Source: Flavobacteriaceae bacterium UBA7302
Lineage (GTDB): Bacteria > Bacteroidota > Bacteroidia > Flavobacteriales > Flavobacteriaceae
DNA: 64,000 nt
Assembly: GCA_002471825.1 (NCBI GenBank)
Contig: DKQS01000003.1
Coordinates: 1-64,000, forward strand
Reading direction: 5' to 3'
The notes under the pieces were generated by a model. It was given only the letters and a program-made list of their open reading frames with translations, made no database searches and had not been told where the DNA came from. This document shows, in pieces, positions 8,901 through 18,123 of the stretch (its first letter is position 1; every line of letters begins with the position of its first letter). Both the position numbers and the translations under genes were made by a program.

Positions 8901-9009
8901 TTACTGTTGATTTTGTTGATTGGTCTCAGTCAATTGCAATTCCTTACAGGATTTTTGAAATTTTATTTAAATCCATTATAAATTAAAAAGTTCAATTAAG
9001 TTTTTACCT

Positions 9010-9024
9010 TTAAGTTCGACTTAA
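9010..9024. promoter_or_regulatory. Inverted repeat upstream of the FAD-oxidoreductase operon
   Basis: TTAAGT (9010-9015), TCG, ACTTAA (9019-9024) form a perfect 6-bp palindrome with a 3-nt centre, 20 nt before the start at 9045. A TACCTTTA box at 9005-9012 overlaps its left arm. It may be an operator; the protein binding it is unknown. Confidence 0.35.
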
Positions 9025-9044
9025 GAGCTATCGACTTTCAACCT

Positions 9045-10397
9045 ATGGAACACATTGTAATTATCGGTAACGGAATTTCTGGAGTGACTGCCGCTCGGCA
9101 TATTCGAAAGAATTCTGATAAAAAAATTACCATCATCTCTTCGGAAACAAAATACTTCTTCTCGAGAACTGCCTTGATGTATGTTTTTATGGGACACATG
9201 AAGTTTGAACATACCCAACCTTACGAGAATTGGTTTTGGAAGAAAAATCGAATTGATCTGAAGGAGGGTTTTGTGACCACCATTGATACCGACGCAAAAT
9301 CAATCTCTTGTGCCGACGGATCTTCCCTCTCCTATGACAAACTCATTTTAGCCACTGGCTCAAAACCGAACAAGTTTGGTTGGCCCGGACAAGATTTGGA
9401 TGGGGTTCTAGGAATGTACCATAAACAAGAACTTGAAAAACTTGAAGAACTCGCTCCGAACAATTCGGTTTGTAAACGAGCGGTGATTGTGGGTGGTGGA
9501 TTGATCGGAATTGAACTCGCCGAAATGCTTTTAAGCCGAAATATCCCCGTAACTTTCTTAGTTAGGGAATCGAGTTTTTGGAATGGTGTCTTGCCCGAAC
9601 AAGAATCTCAAATGATCAACGAGCATATTCGTGAGCATCACATTGATTTGCGATTGTCTTCCAATTTAAAAGAAATCAAATCGGATGAACATGGTAAAGT
9701 AAAATCGATTGTTATTCAAGAAACTGGGGAAGAAATTCCTTGTGATGTAGTCGGACTTACGGCCGGAGTTTCGCCCAATATTGATTTTCTAAAAGCATCG
9801 AATATTAAAACAGGAAGAGGAATTTTAGTCAACGAATTTCTAGAAACCAACTGCAAGGATGTCTACGCCATTGGTGATTGTGCTGAACAACACAAAGCCA
9901 TCGGATTAAGAAGACCCATAGAAGCTGTTTGGTATACAGGAAGAATGATGGGAGAAACCGTTGCTCAAACCATTTGTGGTAATAAAACAGCTTACAAACC
10001 AGGTCATTGGTTTAACTCCGCAAAGTTTTTGGACATCGAATACCAAACCTATGGGTGGGTGTTTAGCGAAAGAAATAAAAGAGAAAACGAAAGCTATTTT
10101 CAATGGCATCATGCTTCAGAAAAGCTTTGTATCACGGTTTCTTATGATAAAAACTCCAGATTGTTTCTGGGCATCAACACCTTCGGCATTCGAATGCGAC
10201 ATGAAATTTTTGATCGATGGTTAACCGAAAAAGTATCTGTCGATTTTGTTATGGAACATTTGGCCGATGCCAATTTTGATCCGGAATTCTATAGAACCTA
10301 TGAAAAAGAAATTGTTTTGAAGTTCAATGAAGAACACGCAACCAATATCAAAGTAAAAAAGAAAAGCTGGAAACGAATTTTTAGCACTAACTATTAA
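9045..10397 (+). CDS. FAD-dependent pyridine-nucleotide oxidoreductase (NirB/rubredoxin-reductase-like)
   Basis: This 450-residue protein has the FAD dinucleotide fold GNGISG (8-13), an NAD(P)H-binding GGGLIG (150-155) and the second FAD motif YAIGDCAE near 271-278. No redox-active CxxC is seen, so it belongs to the ferredoxin/rubredoxin reductase side of the superfamily rather than the thiol reductases. The C-terminal 100 residues are less typical. It lies 5 nt from the membrane iron-sulfur protein that follows, and the pair probably forms an electron-transfer module. The electron acceptor cannot be told from sequence. Confidence 0.85.
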   Translation: MEHIVIIGNGISGVTAARHIRKNSDKKITIISSETKYFFSRTALMYVFMGHMKFEHTQPYENWFWKKNRIDLKEGFVTTIDTDAKSISCADGSSLSYDKLILATGSKPNKFGWPGQDLDGVLGMYHKQELEKLEELAPNNSVCKRAVIVGGGLIGIELAEMLLSRNIPVTFLVRESSFWNGVLPEQESQMINEHIREHHIDLRLSSNLKEIKSDEHGKVKSIVIQETGEEIPCDVVGLTAGVSPNIDFLKASNIKTGRGILVNEFLETNCKDVYAIGDCAEQHKAIGLRRPIEAVWYTGRMMGETVAQTICGNKTAYKPGHWFNSAKFLDIEYQTYGWVFSERNKRENESYFQWHHASEKLCITVSYDKNSRLFLGINTFGIRMRHEIFDRWLTEKVSVDFVMEHLADANFDPEFYRTYEKEIVLKFNEEHATNIKVKKKSWKRIFSTNY

Positions 10398-10402
10398 GAC
10401 AC

Positions 10403-11812
10403 ATGGATAAGAATTCAAGTTTTGCGTTGTCCAATCCGCATAAAGTACCTTTAAACAATACCCAAAAGTTTGGTTTTGGCCTTGGCATTATTGGGGTTAT
10501 TATTTTAACATTGGCCACCTTTAATATTCATGCAGAGCCGAAAGGAATATTTACCCTAGTATCAATTGCACTGATTGTTGTGGGAGCAGTTATTTATGCT
10601 AGAAGCACCTACCTGCAACATCCAGCAGGAATTAAGAACAACCATGTTTACTTCAAAACGATTTCAAATCGAGGAGTTTGGGGTTGGGCTCTAGGGATTG
10701 TACTGACGCTATTTTATGTGCTACTGTACTGGTTTCCTTCGTATTTAGGTCTCGGAGTTGATGGAAAAGAGAACACTGGACTGGTGGTAATGTTCGATTC
10801 ATTGAGCATGTTTTTCAAGGGTCAAGCCGCAAGCCAATGGTTTGTGTACGGAACGCTCTATACCCTTGCCATCCTATCCTTGGGAATCAAATTCATGTAC
10901 AAATACAGACACAATCGCTATCAATTGATTCGAACTGTGGTGGTGATTCTATCTCAATTATTTCTTGCCTACTTCATTCCAGAGATTTTGGAGGGATTGA
11001 ATACAGAAAGAACCTATTTCGCGAAGGACATTAAAAATATGTGGCCTTTGAATTATTATTTCTTTGAACCTTGGCATTTAGACAACATGCGTAATGGAGG
11101 TAGTCTAGGGATGTTCTACTTAGTAGCTGGGATTTTTATGTTTTTAGTTTTCACGCCCATTATTACCTATTTCGCAGGAAAAAGATGGTATTGTTCCTGG
11201 GTTTGTGGTTGTGGTGGTTTGGCCGAAACTGCAGGCGATTCGTTTCGTCATTTATCATCAAAAAAATTAAGCGCTTGGCGTTTGGAGCGTTGGCTCATTC
11301 ACGCAGTGATGGTTTTTATTTTCGTCACCACTGCGGCAGTTCTATATGGTTATTTTACTGGAAACGGAGAAATATTCGGACTCAGTATCTACAACACCTT
11401 TAGCAAGCCATACGGTTTTCTAATCGGCGCTATGTTTTCCGGGGTAATCGGAGTTGGCTTCTACCCAGTTTTAGGAAGTAGAGTTTGGTGCCGATTTGGT
11501 TGTCCTCTAGCTGGATACATGGGATTAATTCAGCGATTTAAGTCCAAATTTAGAATTACTACCAACGGCGGTCAGTGTATTTCCTGTGGAAATTGCAGTA
11601 CCTATTGCGAGCAAGGAATTGATGTGAGAGCTTATGCACAAAAAGGCGAAAACATCGTTCGAGCTAGTTGTGTTGGATGCGGAATTTGTTCTGCGGTTTG
11701 TCCGAGAGGTGTTTTAAAATTGGAAAATGGTCCGGAAAAGGGTCGCATCAATCCGAAAGAAATTCTATTAGGAAATGATGTTGATTTGATGGATTTGTTA
11801 AATAAGAAATAA
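10403..11812 (+). CDS. Membrane-bound 4Fe-4S protein (NapH/CcoG/NosR-like)
   Basis: The 469 residues contain about six or seven hydrophobic segments in the first 360 residues. CSWVCGCGG and CRFGCPLAG follow, as in NapH/NosR-type membrane ferredoxins. Two C-terminal 4Fe-4S motifs, CISCGNCSTYCEQ and CVGCGICSAVCPRG, complete it. It would pass electrons between a cytoplasmic donor, probably the adjacent FAD oxidoreductase, and a membrane or periplasmic acceptor. It is not CcoG, which is present separately at 48872. The following genes are glycosyltransferases, so a redox step linked to glycoconjugate synthesis is possible but unproven. Confidence 0.85.
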   Translation: MDKNSSFALSNPHKVPLNNTQKFGFGLGIIGVIILTLATFNIHAEPKGIFTLVSIALIVVGAVIYARSTYLQHPAGIKNNHVYFKTISNRGVWGWALGIVLTLFYVLLYWFPSYLGLGVDGKENTGLVVMFDSLSMFFKGQAASQWFVYGTLYTLAILSLGIKFMYKYRHNRYQLIRTVVVILSQLFLAYFIPEILEGLNTERTYFAKDIKNMWPLNYYFFEPWHLDNMRNGGSLGMFYLVAGIFMFLVFTPIITYFAGKRWYCSWVCGCGGLAETAGDSFRHLSSKKLSAWRLERWLIHAVMVFIFVTTAAVLYGYFTGNGEIFGLSIYNTFSKPYGFLIGAMFSGVIGVGFYPVLGSRVWCRFGCPLAGYMGLIQRFKSKFRITTNGGQCISCGNCSTYCEQGIDVRAYAQKGENIVRASCVGCGICSAVCPRGVLKLENGPEKGRINPKEILLGNDVDLMDLLNKK

Positions 11813-11819
11813 CATCCAA

Positions 11820-12299
11820 ATGAGAAGCCTGATTGTCACAATTCTTTTTCTATGCTCTACGGCAGTCTATTCTCAAAGCACCTATCAAAAAAACTATTTC
11901 TCCAATGGGAATATGAAGTCTGAAGGATGGATTACCAATGGAAGGAAAACCGGATATTGGAAATTCTATTACAAAAATCAACAAGTCAAAAAAGAAGGTC
12001 ATTATAAAAGGGGCAGGCCTTCAAAATATTGGTACTTTTACCGCAAAGATGGTCTCAAAGACAAAGAGGGACATTATAAAAACGGAAAGAAAAATAAGTG
12101 GTGGTTATTTTACGATAAAGAAGGAAATATCAACCACAAATGCCAACTGAAAAACAACGATAAAAACGGCTATTGCCTGATTTATAAAATGAATCAACTT
12201 ATCAAAGCTTCCAAATACAAAGAGGGTAAAAAAATAAAGGAATGGACAGATCTTTCGTCCTTCAAAAAAGACAATAACCTTATTGATTTGTATGAATGA
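11820..12299 (+). CDS. Secreted YwqK/MORN-like repeat protein
   Basis: The 159-residue product has a signal peptide (1-18, ending VYSQ). Repeats of about 22 residues follow, of the form GHYKNGKKNKWWLFYDKEG, the YwqK/MORN-like pattern. Databases often label this family antitoxin, but there is no toxin gene here and the protein is exported, so that label is not supported. It starts 8 nt after the 4Fe-4S gene and overlaps the next gene by 4 nt (ATGA). Confidence 0.75.
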   Translation: MRSLIVTILFLCSTAVYSQSTYQKNYFSNGNMKSEGWITNGRKTGYWKFYYKNQQVKKEGHYKRGRPSKYWYFYRKDGLKDKEGHYKNGKKNKWWLFYDKEGNINHKCQLKNNDKNGYCLIYKMNQLIKASKYKEGKKIKEWTDLSSFKKDNNLIDLYE

Positions 12300-12991
12300 A
12301 CCCAACAGTTAAAGTAATCATACCCGCCTATAACGAAGAAGAATCGATTGGTAAGGTAATCAAGGATATCCCCACACTAGTGGATGAGGTGATTGTGGTA
12401 AGCAACAATTCAACCGATCAAACGGAACAAAATGCCAAAGAAGCTGGCGCAACGGTACTTCTCGAAAAACAAAAAGGATACGGTTATGCTTGTCTGAAAG
12501 GCATGGATTACATTTCCAACCAAAATCCGAAACCCGATATCATCGTTTTTTTGGATGGAGATTATTCCGATTACCCGGAACAACTTATAGAAATTATTGA
12601 CCCAATTGTAAAGGAGGATTATGATTTTGTTATCGGTGCTCGCACTAAAAAGCTGAGGGAAGCTGGGTCCATGACGCCGCAACAGGTCTTCGGAAATTGG
12701 TTGGCGACTTTCTTGATGAAAATCTTGTTCAGAGCTCAATTCACCGACCTAGGACCATTTAGAGCCATCAAATATGACAAACTACTCGCGCTTGAAATGG
12801 AAGACAAAACCTATGGTTGGACCGTAGAAATGCAATTAAAGGCGCTTCGCCAAAAATTCAAGTATTGTGAGATTCCTGTGAAGTATCGAAACAGAATAGG
12901 TGTCTCAAAAGTTTCAGGAACCGTAAAAGGAACTATATTTGCTGGCATAAAAATAATTGGTTGGATTGTTAAATACAGCTTTACAAAATGA
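12296..12991 (+). CDS. GT2 glycosyltransferase, dolichyl-phosphate mannosyl/glucosyltransferase (DPM1)-like
   Basis: This 231-residue GT-A fold enzyme begins VKVIIPAYNEEESIG, has the metal/nucleotide motif FLDGDYSDYP and a conserved GPFRAIK. A C-terminal amphipathic or membrane helix ends it. DPM1-type enzymes move a hexose from a nucleotide sugar to a polyprenyl phosphate on the cytoplasmic face. The lipid-linked sugar could then serve the multi-pass transferase at 14478. It overlaps both neighbours by 4 nt. Confidence 0.85.
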   Translation: MNPTVKVIIPAYNEEESIGKVIKDIPTLVDEVIVVSNNSTDQTEQNAKEAGATVLLEKQKGYGYACLKGMDYISNQNPKPDIIVFLDGDYSDYPEQLIEIIDPIVKEDYDFVIGARTKKLREAGSMTPQQVFGNWLATFLMKILFRAQFTDLGPFRAIKYDKLLALEMEDKTYGWTVEMQLKALRQKFKYCEIPVKYRNRIGVSKVSGTVKGTIFAGIKIIGWIVKYSFTK

Positions 12992-14478
12992 TACTTGAGT
13001 ACATCATCATCATTATTTATTCGGTTTCGTTGCTATTGATCTTTTTCTATGCATTAGCACAGTTAAACCTGTTATCCAATTACTTACGTCAGAAGAAGAA
13101 AAAAGAGCAAGCTCCAAAATTTGATTTATCGAACCCAAACGAAATTCCATATGTAACCATACAATTACCTGTTTATAACGAATTGTATGTGATGAAGCGA
13201 TTGCTAAAAAACATCGCCAAAATTGATTACCCAAAAGACAAATTGGAAATTCAAGTATTGGACGATTCAACGGATGAATCGGTAGAAACTACCGCCAAGC
13301 ACATCAAAAAAATTCAGGAAAAAGGAATTGATATTCAACACATCCGAAGAACTAATCGACAAGGTTTCAAAGCTGGTGCACTCAAAGAAGGTTTGGAAAT
13401 TGCCAAAGGCGAGTACATTGCCATTTTTGACGCCGATTTTTTACCTGAATCCGATTGGTTGCTACAAACCGTTCCTTATTTCAAAGATCCAGAAATTGGA
13501 GTGGTTCAAACTCGATGGGGTCATATCAATCGGAATTATTCGACCTTAACCAAAATTCAAGCTTTCGCATTGGATGCGCATTTTACATTGGAACAAGTGG
13601 GTAGAAATAGCAAAGGACATTTTATCAACTTTAATGGTACAGCCGGAATTTGGCGAAAAGAGTGTATTTACGATGCAGGAAACTGGGAAGGTGACACCTT
13701 AACTGAAGACTTGGACCTCAGCTACAGAGCCCAGCTAAAAAAATGGAAATTCAAATATTTGGAAGATGTGGTTACTCCGGCTGAACTCCCAGTGATTATA
13801 AGTGCTGCGCGATCGCAACAGTTTCGCTGGAACAAAGGAGGTGCCGAGAATTTCCAAAAGATGATGCCACGCATTTTTAGCACTTCCAATATTCGATTAA
13901 AAACCAAAATTCACAGTGTATTGCATTTGTTAAACAGTTCTATGTTTACCTGTATTTTTTTGGTGGCTATTTTGAGCATTCCGATGCTGTACATCAAAAA
14001 CGAATACGCGCATTTGAAAAATTACTTCTATGTGATGAGCTTTTTTGTAGCGAGCACGCTCATCTTTTTCATCTGCTATTGGCATATGTACAAGAACATT
14101 TATGGAGGCGGATTCGTCAATTTTTTCAAATACATCGGAGCATTTTTCACGTTCTTCTCCATCGCCATGGGATTCTCCTTACACAATACCATTGCGGTCT
14201 TGGAAGGTCATTTTGGTAAAAAAAGCGAATTTGTAAGAACACCTAAATTCAATATCAAGACCATTAAGGACAGTTGGAAAAACAACAAGTACATCAAAAA
14301 AAGACCATCGGTTCATGTAATCATTGAGGGACTACTGGCCTTGTATTTTGTATTTGGTATGTACAGTGCTTTTATCGTTGGGGATCAGGGTGGTGACTTT
14401 GGACTCTTTCCTTTTCACTTAATGCTTTTCATCGGATTTATTTACGTGTTTTTTAAGTCCATATTCTCTAAGGCATAA
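12988..14478 (+). CDS. Membrane processive-type GT2 glycosyltransferase (cellulose-synthase-like)
   Basis: The 496 residues begin with one transmembrane helix and a cytosolic GT-A domain: DDSTDES, DADF (first DxD), TEDLDLSYR (the TED base) and QQFRW (the QxxRW motif). Four or five membrane helices follow. This is the complete catalytic set of CesA/HAS-like or glucomannan-synthase-like enzymes. A PilZ domain is not visible. Product and sugar are unknown. The last codon overlaps the next start (TAATG). Confidence 0.85.
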   Translation: MILEYIIIIIYSVSLLLIFFYALAQLNLLSNYLRQKKKKEQAPKFDLSNPNEIPYVTIQLPVYNELYVMKRLLKNIAKIDYPKDKLEIQVLDDSTDESVETTAKHIKKIQEKGIDIQHIRRTNRQGFKAGALKEGLEIAKGEYIAIFDADFLPESDWLLQTVPYFKDPEIGVVQTRWGHINRNYSTLTKIQAFALDAHFTLEQVGRNSKGHFINFNGTAGIWRKECIYDAGNWEGDTLTEDLDLSYRAQLKKWKFKYLEDVVTPAELPVIISAARSQQFRWNKGGAENFQKMMPRIFSTSNIRLKTKIHSVLHLLNSSMFTCIFLVAILSIPMLYIKNEYAHLKNYFYVMSFFVASTLIFFICYWHMYKNIYGGGFVNFFKYIGAFFTFFSIAMGFSLHNTIAVLEGHFGKKSEFVRTPKFNIKTIKDSWKNNKYIKKRPSVHVIIEGLLALYFVFGMYSAFIVGDQGGDFGLFPFHLMLFIGFIYVFFKSIFSKA

Positions 14479-15821
14479 TGTCTTGGCTGCAAAAGAATAG
14501 CTCTTTGATCGGTTTGATACTATCAAGCCTACTCATTTTTGTTTACGTAGGATACTTTCTAGATCGAACCAATTATTCGGCACTTCTGCTCTGCTGGGTA
14601 ATTGCATTCGGTAGTTATTTTTATCTAATGAAAAGTCGTTTGGAGGATTTCAATACTCTAATGACCCTTGCGATTCTTGGACGGTTGGCATTGTTGTTTA
14701 GTCTTCCAAAACTATCACAAGATTTTTACCGCTTTGTATGGGATGGCAACATGTTGTTAGAAGGATTTAATCCTTATCTCTCACTTCCAGAAAGTTTTAT
14801 AAACGAAGGAATTTCTCCTATTGAAAACGCCGAAGAATTATATCAGGGAATGGGTACCTTAAATGGTAGTCATTACACCAATTATCCTCCTTTGAATCAG
14901 TTAAACTTTGCTTTGGCATCCATTTTTGGTGGTAACAGTATTTTTTGGACGGTTGTTTTCTTACGATTGCAAATCATCTTAGCCGATATTGGAATCATTT
15001 ACTTCGGACGAAAAATCTTGAAAAAACTGAGTCTCAATCCGAATCAAATCTTTTGGTATGCCCTAAATCCTTTGGTAATCATTGAACTAACGGGGAACCT
15101 ACATTTCGAATCGGTAATGTTATTCTTTATTGTTCTATCCATTTACAAACTATTACAGCAAAAATGGATGGTTTCAGCTTTGCTTTTGGCTTGTGCCGTA
15201 TCTACAAAACTTATCCCATTGCTCCTGCTCCCCCTATTCTTTCAGTGGTTTCGGAACTTCTCAAAAAACGGAATTGAAAAATTCATTGGATTTGGAGCTA
15301 TCGTCATCATGGCCAATCTACTTTTGTTCCTTCCTTTTTTATCTGATGACTTTATCGCCAACTTTTCAAATTCAGTCGGATTGTGGTTCCGAAATTTTGA
15401 ATTCAATGCCAGTTTTTATTATCTATTTCGAGAAATTGGATATTTATTTAGGGGCTATAATGAAATTGCCATCATTGGTAAAATTCTTCCAGTATTAACC
15501 ATTTTGTATTTGCTTTACCTAAGCCTTATCAAAAAGGTTAAAACAACGCAACAGTTTTTTCACATTTTACTTTTCGCATTTAGCTTTTACTATTTGTTTT
15601 CAACCACCATTCATCCGTGGTACTTGACCACACTGATTTTGTTGGGGGCATTTACCAAGTTGAAATATCCCTTGGTTTGGAGTTTGGTGGCGGTTATTAG
15701 CTACCATGCCTATAGCACAGAACCCTATCAAGAGAGTTTGATACTCATCGCTCTAGAGTATGCTATCTTATTCGGTTTTATGATCTATGAGACTCGAAAA
15801 ATTGGTAGTGCGAAAACTTAA
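14478..15821 (+). CDS. Multi-pass mannosyltransferase (GT87/PIG-M-like)
   Basis: The 447-residue protein has about ten to twelve transmembrane helices and a luminal-type loop QDFYRFVWDGNMLLEGFNPY near 80-105. This is typical of lipid-linked-sugar-dependent mannosyltransferases. Its donor could be the polyprenyl-phosphate hexose made by the DPM1-like enzyme two genes upstream. It is the last gene of the run that begins at 9045. The acceptor (glycolipid, protein or polysaccharide) cannot be inferred. Confidence 0.75.
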   Translation: MSWLQKNSSLIGLILSSLLIFVYVGYFLDRTNYSALLLCWVIAFGSYFYLMKSRLEDFNTLMTLAILGRLALLFSLPKLSQDFYRFVWDGNMLLEGFNPYLSLPESFINEGISPIENAEELYQGMGTLNGSHYTNYPPLNQLNFALASIFGGNSIFWTVVFLRLQIILADIGIIYFGRKILKKLSLNPNQIFWYALNPLVIIELTGNLHFESVMLFFIVLSIYKLLQQKWMVSALLLACAVSTKLIPLLLLPLFFQWFRNFSKNGIEKFIGFGAIVIMANLLLFLPFLSDDFIANFSNSVGLWFRNFEFNASFYYLFREIGYLFRGYNEIAIIGKILPVLTILYLLYLSLIKKVKTTQQFFHILLFAFSFYYLFSTTIHPWYLTTLILLGAFTKLKYPLVWSLVAVISYHAYSTEPYQESLILIALEYAILFGFMIYETRKIGSAKT

Positions 15822-15823
15822 TA

Positions 15824-15841
15824 TTGAGGTAAAATTCTCAA
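15824..15841. promoter_or_regulatory. Short inverted repeat between the mannosyltransferase and lacI-type gene
   Basis: TTGAG (15824-15828) and CTCAA (15837-15841) are separated by 8 bases, shortly upstream of the regulator start at 15880. It is a weak candidate for an autoregulatory operator or a remnant terminator. Confidence 0.2.
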
Positions 15842-15879
15842 TTTTGAAATCATTATCTTAGTGGCAAATTACTCAAAAA

Positions 15880-16893
15880 ATGAAGAAGCTCACCATAAAG
15901 GATATAGCTAAAGAATTTAATGTTTCCATTTCAACAGTATCCAAAGCATTGAACGATAGCTATGAGATTAGTGAAGCAACCAAAGAAAAGATCCAACGTT
16001 ACGCAAAGGAGAATAATTACAAACCGAATTTTAATGCTATTAGCTTAAAAAACCGATCGACGAAAACCATCGGGGTTATTTTACCTACCATGTTGAATTA
16101 TTTCTTTGCGCAAGTGTTTAAAGGCATCGAGAAAACCGCGATTGAAAGAGGGTATAAAGTCATCACAACTATTTCAAACGAATCCTTAACCAAGGAGGCC
16201 GAGATTGTGGAAATGTTATCCAACGGTACCATTGATGGATTCATTCTTTCGATGGCAAGAGAAACCGAATTGAATGACGAATACCAACACTTAAAAGAAA
16301 CCATTGCAAACGGAATTCCCATTGTGATGTTCGATCGTGTCGCTCAAGACTTGAATTGTGATAAAGTAGTTACCGACGACTTTAATGGTGCCAAAGAAAC
16401 TGTGGAATTCTTGTACAAAAAAGGCCATCGAAACATCGCCTTTGCCAGTACCGTGAGTAAACTTCATATCGGAAAAGAACGTTTTGAAGGATACAAAAAA
16501 GGACTTGAAAACGTTGGCTTACCTTTTAGACCAGAGCTTGTTCTTGAAATCTTAGAAAAAGATTACAAAAAATACGAATCACTTATTTATCCTTTCTTGA
16601 AGGAAAATGAGATTGATAGCATCATCACCACAGGAGAATCTGCAGCGGTAGCTAGTATGAAAGCAGCTGTTAAAAACGGTATGGAAATTCCGAAAGACAT
16701 TGCTGTCATTGCCTTCTCAAACGGAATTTTGGCTCGTCATTCGAGTCCGAAAATGACTACCATCAGCCAGCACGGTGAAATCATGGGTGAAAAAGCGGCT
16801 TCGATTTTGATCGATAAACTTCAAAATAAAGAAACCGAAACCATTACTGAGGTCATCAAAACAAGTTTGGTGGTAAGAGACTCTACTCGATAG
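15880..16893 (+). CDS. LacI/GalR-family transcriptional regulator
   Basis: This 337-residue protein has an N-terminal LacI helix-turn-helix (LTIKDIAKEFNVSISTVSKAL, residues 3-23) and a hinge segment. A periplasmic-binding-protein-like sugar-sensing domain extends to the C-terminus (TTISQHGEIMGEKA). Such regulators repress or activate sugar genes according to a carbohydrate ligand. No sugar-uptake operon is adjacent, so it may act on the glycosyltransferase run upstream or elsewhere. The HAD phosphatase follows after 5 nt. Confidence 0.9.
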   Translation: MKKLTIKDIAKEFNVSISTVSKALNDSYEISEATKEKIQRYAKENNYKPNFNAISLKNRSTKTIGVILPTMLNYFFAQVFKGIEKTAIERGYKVITTISNESLTKEAEIVEMLSNGTIDGFILSMARETELNDEYQHLKETIANGIPIVMFDRVAQDLNCDKVVTDDFNGAKETVEFLYKKGHRNIAFASTVSKLHIGKERFEGYKKGLENVGLPFRPELVLEILEKDYKKYESLIYPFLKENEIDSIITTGESAAVASMKAAVKNGMEIPKDIAVIAFSNGILARHSSPKMTTISQHGEIMGEKAASILIDKLQNKETETITEVIKTSLVVRDSTR

Positions 16894-16898
16894 ATTGA

Positions 16899-17699
16899 AT
16901 GTTTTCCAACACGAAACTCATTGTGTCCGATATGGACGGAACTTTGCTTAATGATCAAGGCGAGGTAAATCCATTATTCTTTCAACTATTCCAAAAACTA
17001 AAAAATAGAAACATCACTTTTTGCGCGGCTAGTGGCAGGCAATACGACAGCATTGTTGGAAAACTAAATTCCATAATAGACGCCATATACATCATTGCCG
17101 AAAACGGTGCGAACGTCCGGTTTCAAAATGAAGATTTACTGCAAATCGGACTCTCGCATAAAGTTGCCAGGACTACCATTGAAAAGCTTCGGCGACTTGA
17201 GAATACCTACATTGTGTTATGTACGAATCAAGGCGCCTACATCGAAACGACCAATCAGAAATTCGTTCATTTATTCAAAGAATACTACAACAATTACCAC
17301 ATTGTAAATAATCTATTTGAAGTCATCGATGAAGTGGTTGTCTATAAAATCGCTAGCTATCATTTTCAATCTTCGGAAAAATTCATTTATCCTTTTCTAC
17401 AAGATTTGAAAGAAGAGGCTTTGCTAAAAATAAGTGGGCAACATTGGCTTGATATTTCAAGCTATGAGTCAAACAAAGGAAAAGCCTTGCAATTGCTTCA
17501 AGAGAAACTCAACATCAAAAAAGAAGAAACAGTAGTAATCGGAGACTATCTGAATGACCTCGAATTGTTTGAAAATACCAAATTCGGATTTGCTGTTGAA
17601 AATGCCCATCCAAAAATTAAAGAAGCTGCCAACTTTGTAACCGCGGACAACAATAATCAAGGTGTCGAAAAAGTACTACAAAAAATTCTAGCGTCTTAA
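16899..17699 (+). CDS. HAD-superfamily sugar-phosphatase-like hydrolase (Cof type)
   Basis: The 266 residues show the HAD nucleophile motif SDMDGTLL (10-17), a C2-type cap, a conserved K in SNKGKAL and the acidic motif GDYLNDLELF. Cof-type HADs dephosphorylate sugar phosphates or other small phosphates in the cytosol. Its pairing with the LacI regulator suggests a sugar-related role. It converges with YjbQ, with one base between the two stop codons. Confidence 0.88.
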   Translation: MFSNTKLIVSDMDGTLLNDQGEVNPLFFQLFQKLKNRNITFCAASGRQYDSIVGKLNSIIDAIYIIAENGANVRFQNEDLLQIGLSHKVARTTIEKLRRLENTYIVLCTNQGAYIETTNQKFVHLFKEYYNNYHIVNNLFEVIDEVVVYKIASYHFQSSEKFIYPFLQDLKEEALLKISGQHWLDISSYESNKGKALQLLQEKLNIKKEETVVIGDYLNDLELFENTKFGFAVENAHPKIKEAANFVTADNNNQGVEKVLQKILAS

Positions 17700-17700
17700 T

Positions 17701-18123
17701 TTACACGCCATACACTGTGATAACCAGTTTGCGCCTTCCGCCGTGATTGCGATGTTCACATAAATAGATTCCTTGCCAAATCCCTACATTCAATCTCCCA
17801 TTAGTAATGGGCAATTCTACCGAACTTCCTAACAGAGAGGCTTTGATATGTGCTGGCATGTCATCCGAACCCTCATAGGTATGAATGTAGTACGGTTGGT
17901 TCTCTGGCACCATTTTATTAAAGTGACTTTCAAAGTCCAAACGCACGGTCGGATCTGCATTTTCATTAATGGTTAAGCTGGCCGAAGTATGTTTGATGAA
18001 GACTTTTAAAAAGCCTTTTTGAACCAACTTTATTTCTGGAACCTGACTCAAAATAACATCCGTAATCAGATGAAATCCCCTTGAGTAGGCAGGCAATTGT
18101 ATTTCTTTCTGTTCAAATATCAT
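17701..18123 (-). CDS. yjbQ: YjbQ-family protein (secondary thiamine-phosphate synthase family)
   Basis: The 140-residue protein has the family hallmarks HTSASLTINENADP and the C-terminal HRNHGGRRKLVITVYGV. E. coli YjbQ has weak thiamine-phosphate-synthase activity, but its true role is unsettled. Its start overlaps the nitrilase stop by 4 nt (ATGA), so the two genes are co-transcribed. Confidence 0.9.
   Translation of the reverse strand: MIFEQKEIQLPAYSRGFHLITDVILSQVPEIKLVQKGFLKVFIKHTSASLTINENADPTVRLDFESHFNKMVPENQPYYIHTYEGSDDMPAHIKASLLGSSVELPITNGRLNVGIWQGIYLCEHRNHGGRRKLVITVYGV

Noticed and set aside
8917..8928. TGATTGGTCTCA as another Fnr-type site
   Set aside because: The inner bases are not symmetric and no -7 box lies at the 36.5-nt distance.
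11820..12299. Toxin-antitoxin antitoxin label for the YwqK-repeat protein
   Set aside because: The protein has a signal peptide and there is no adjacent toxin gene.
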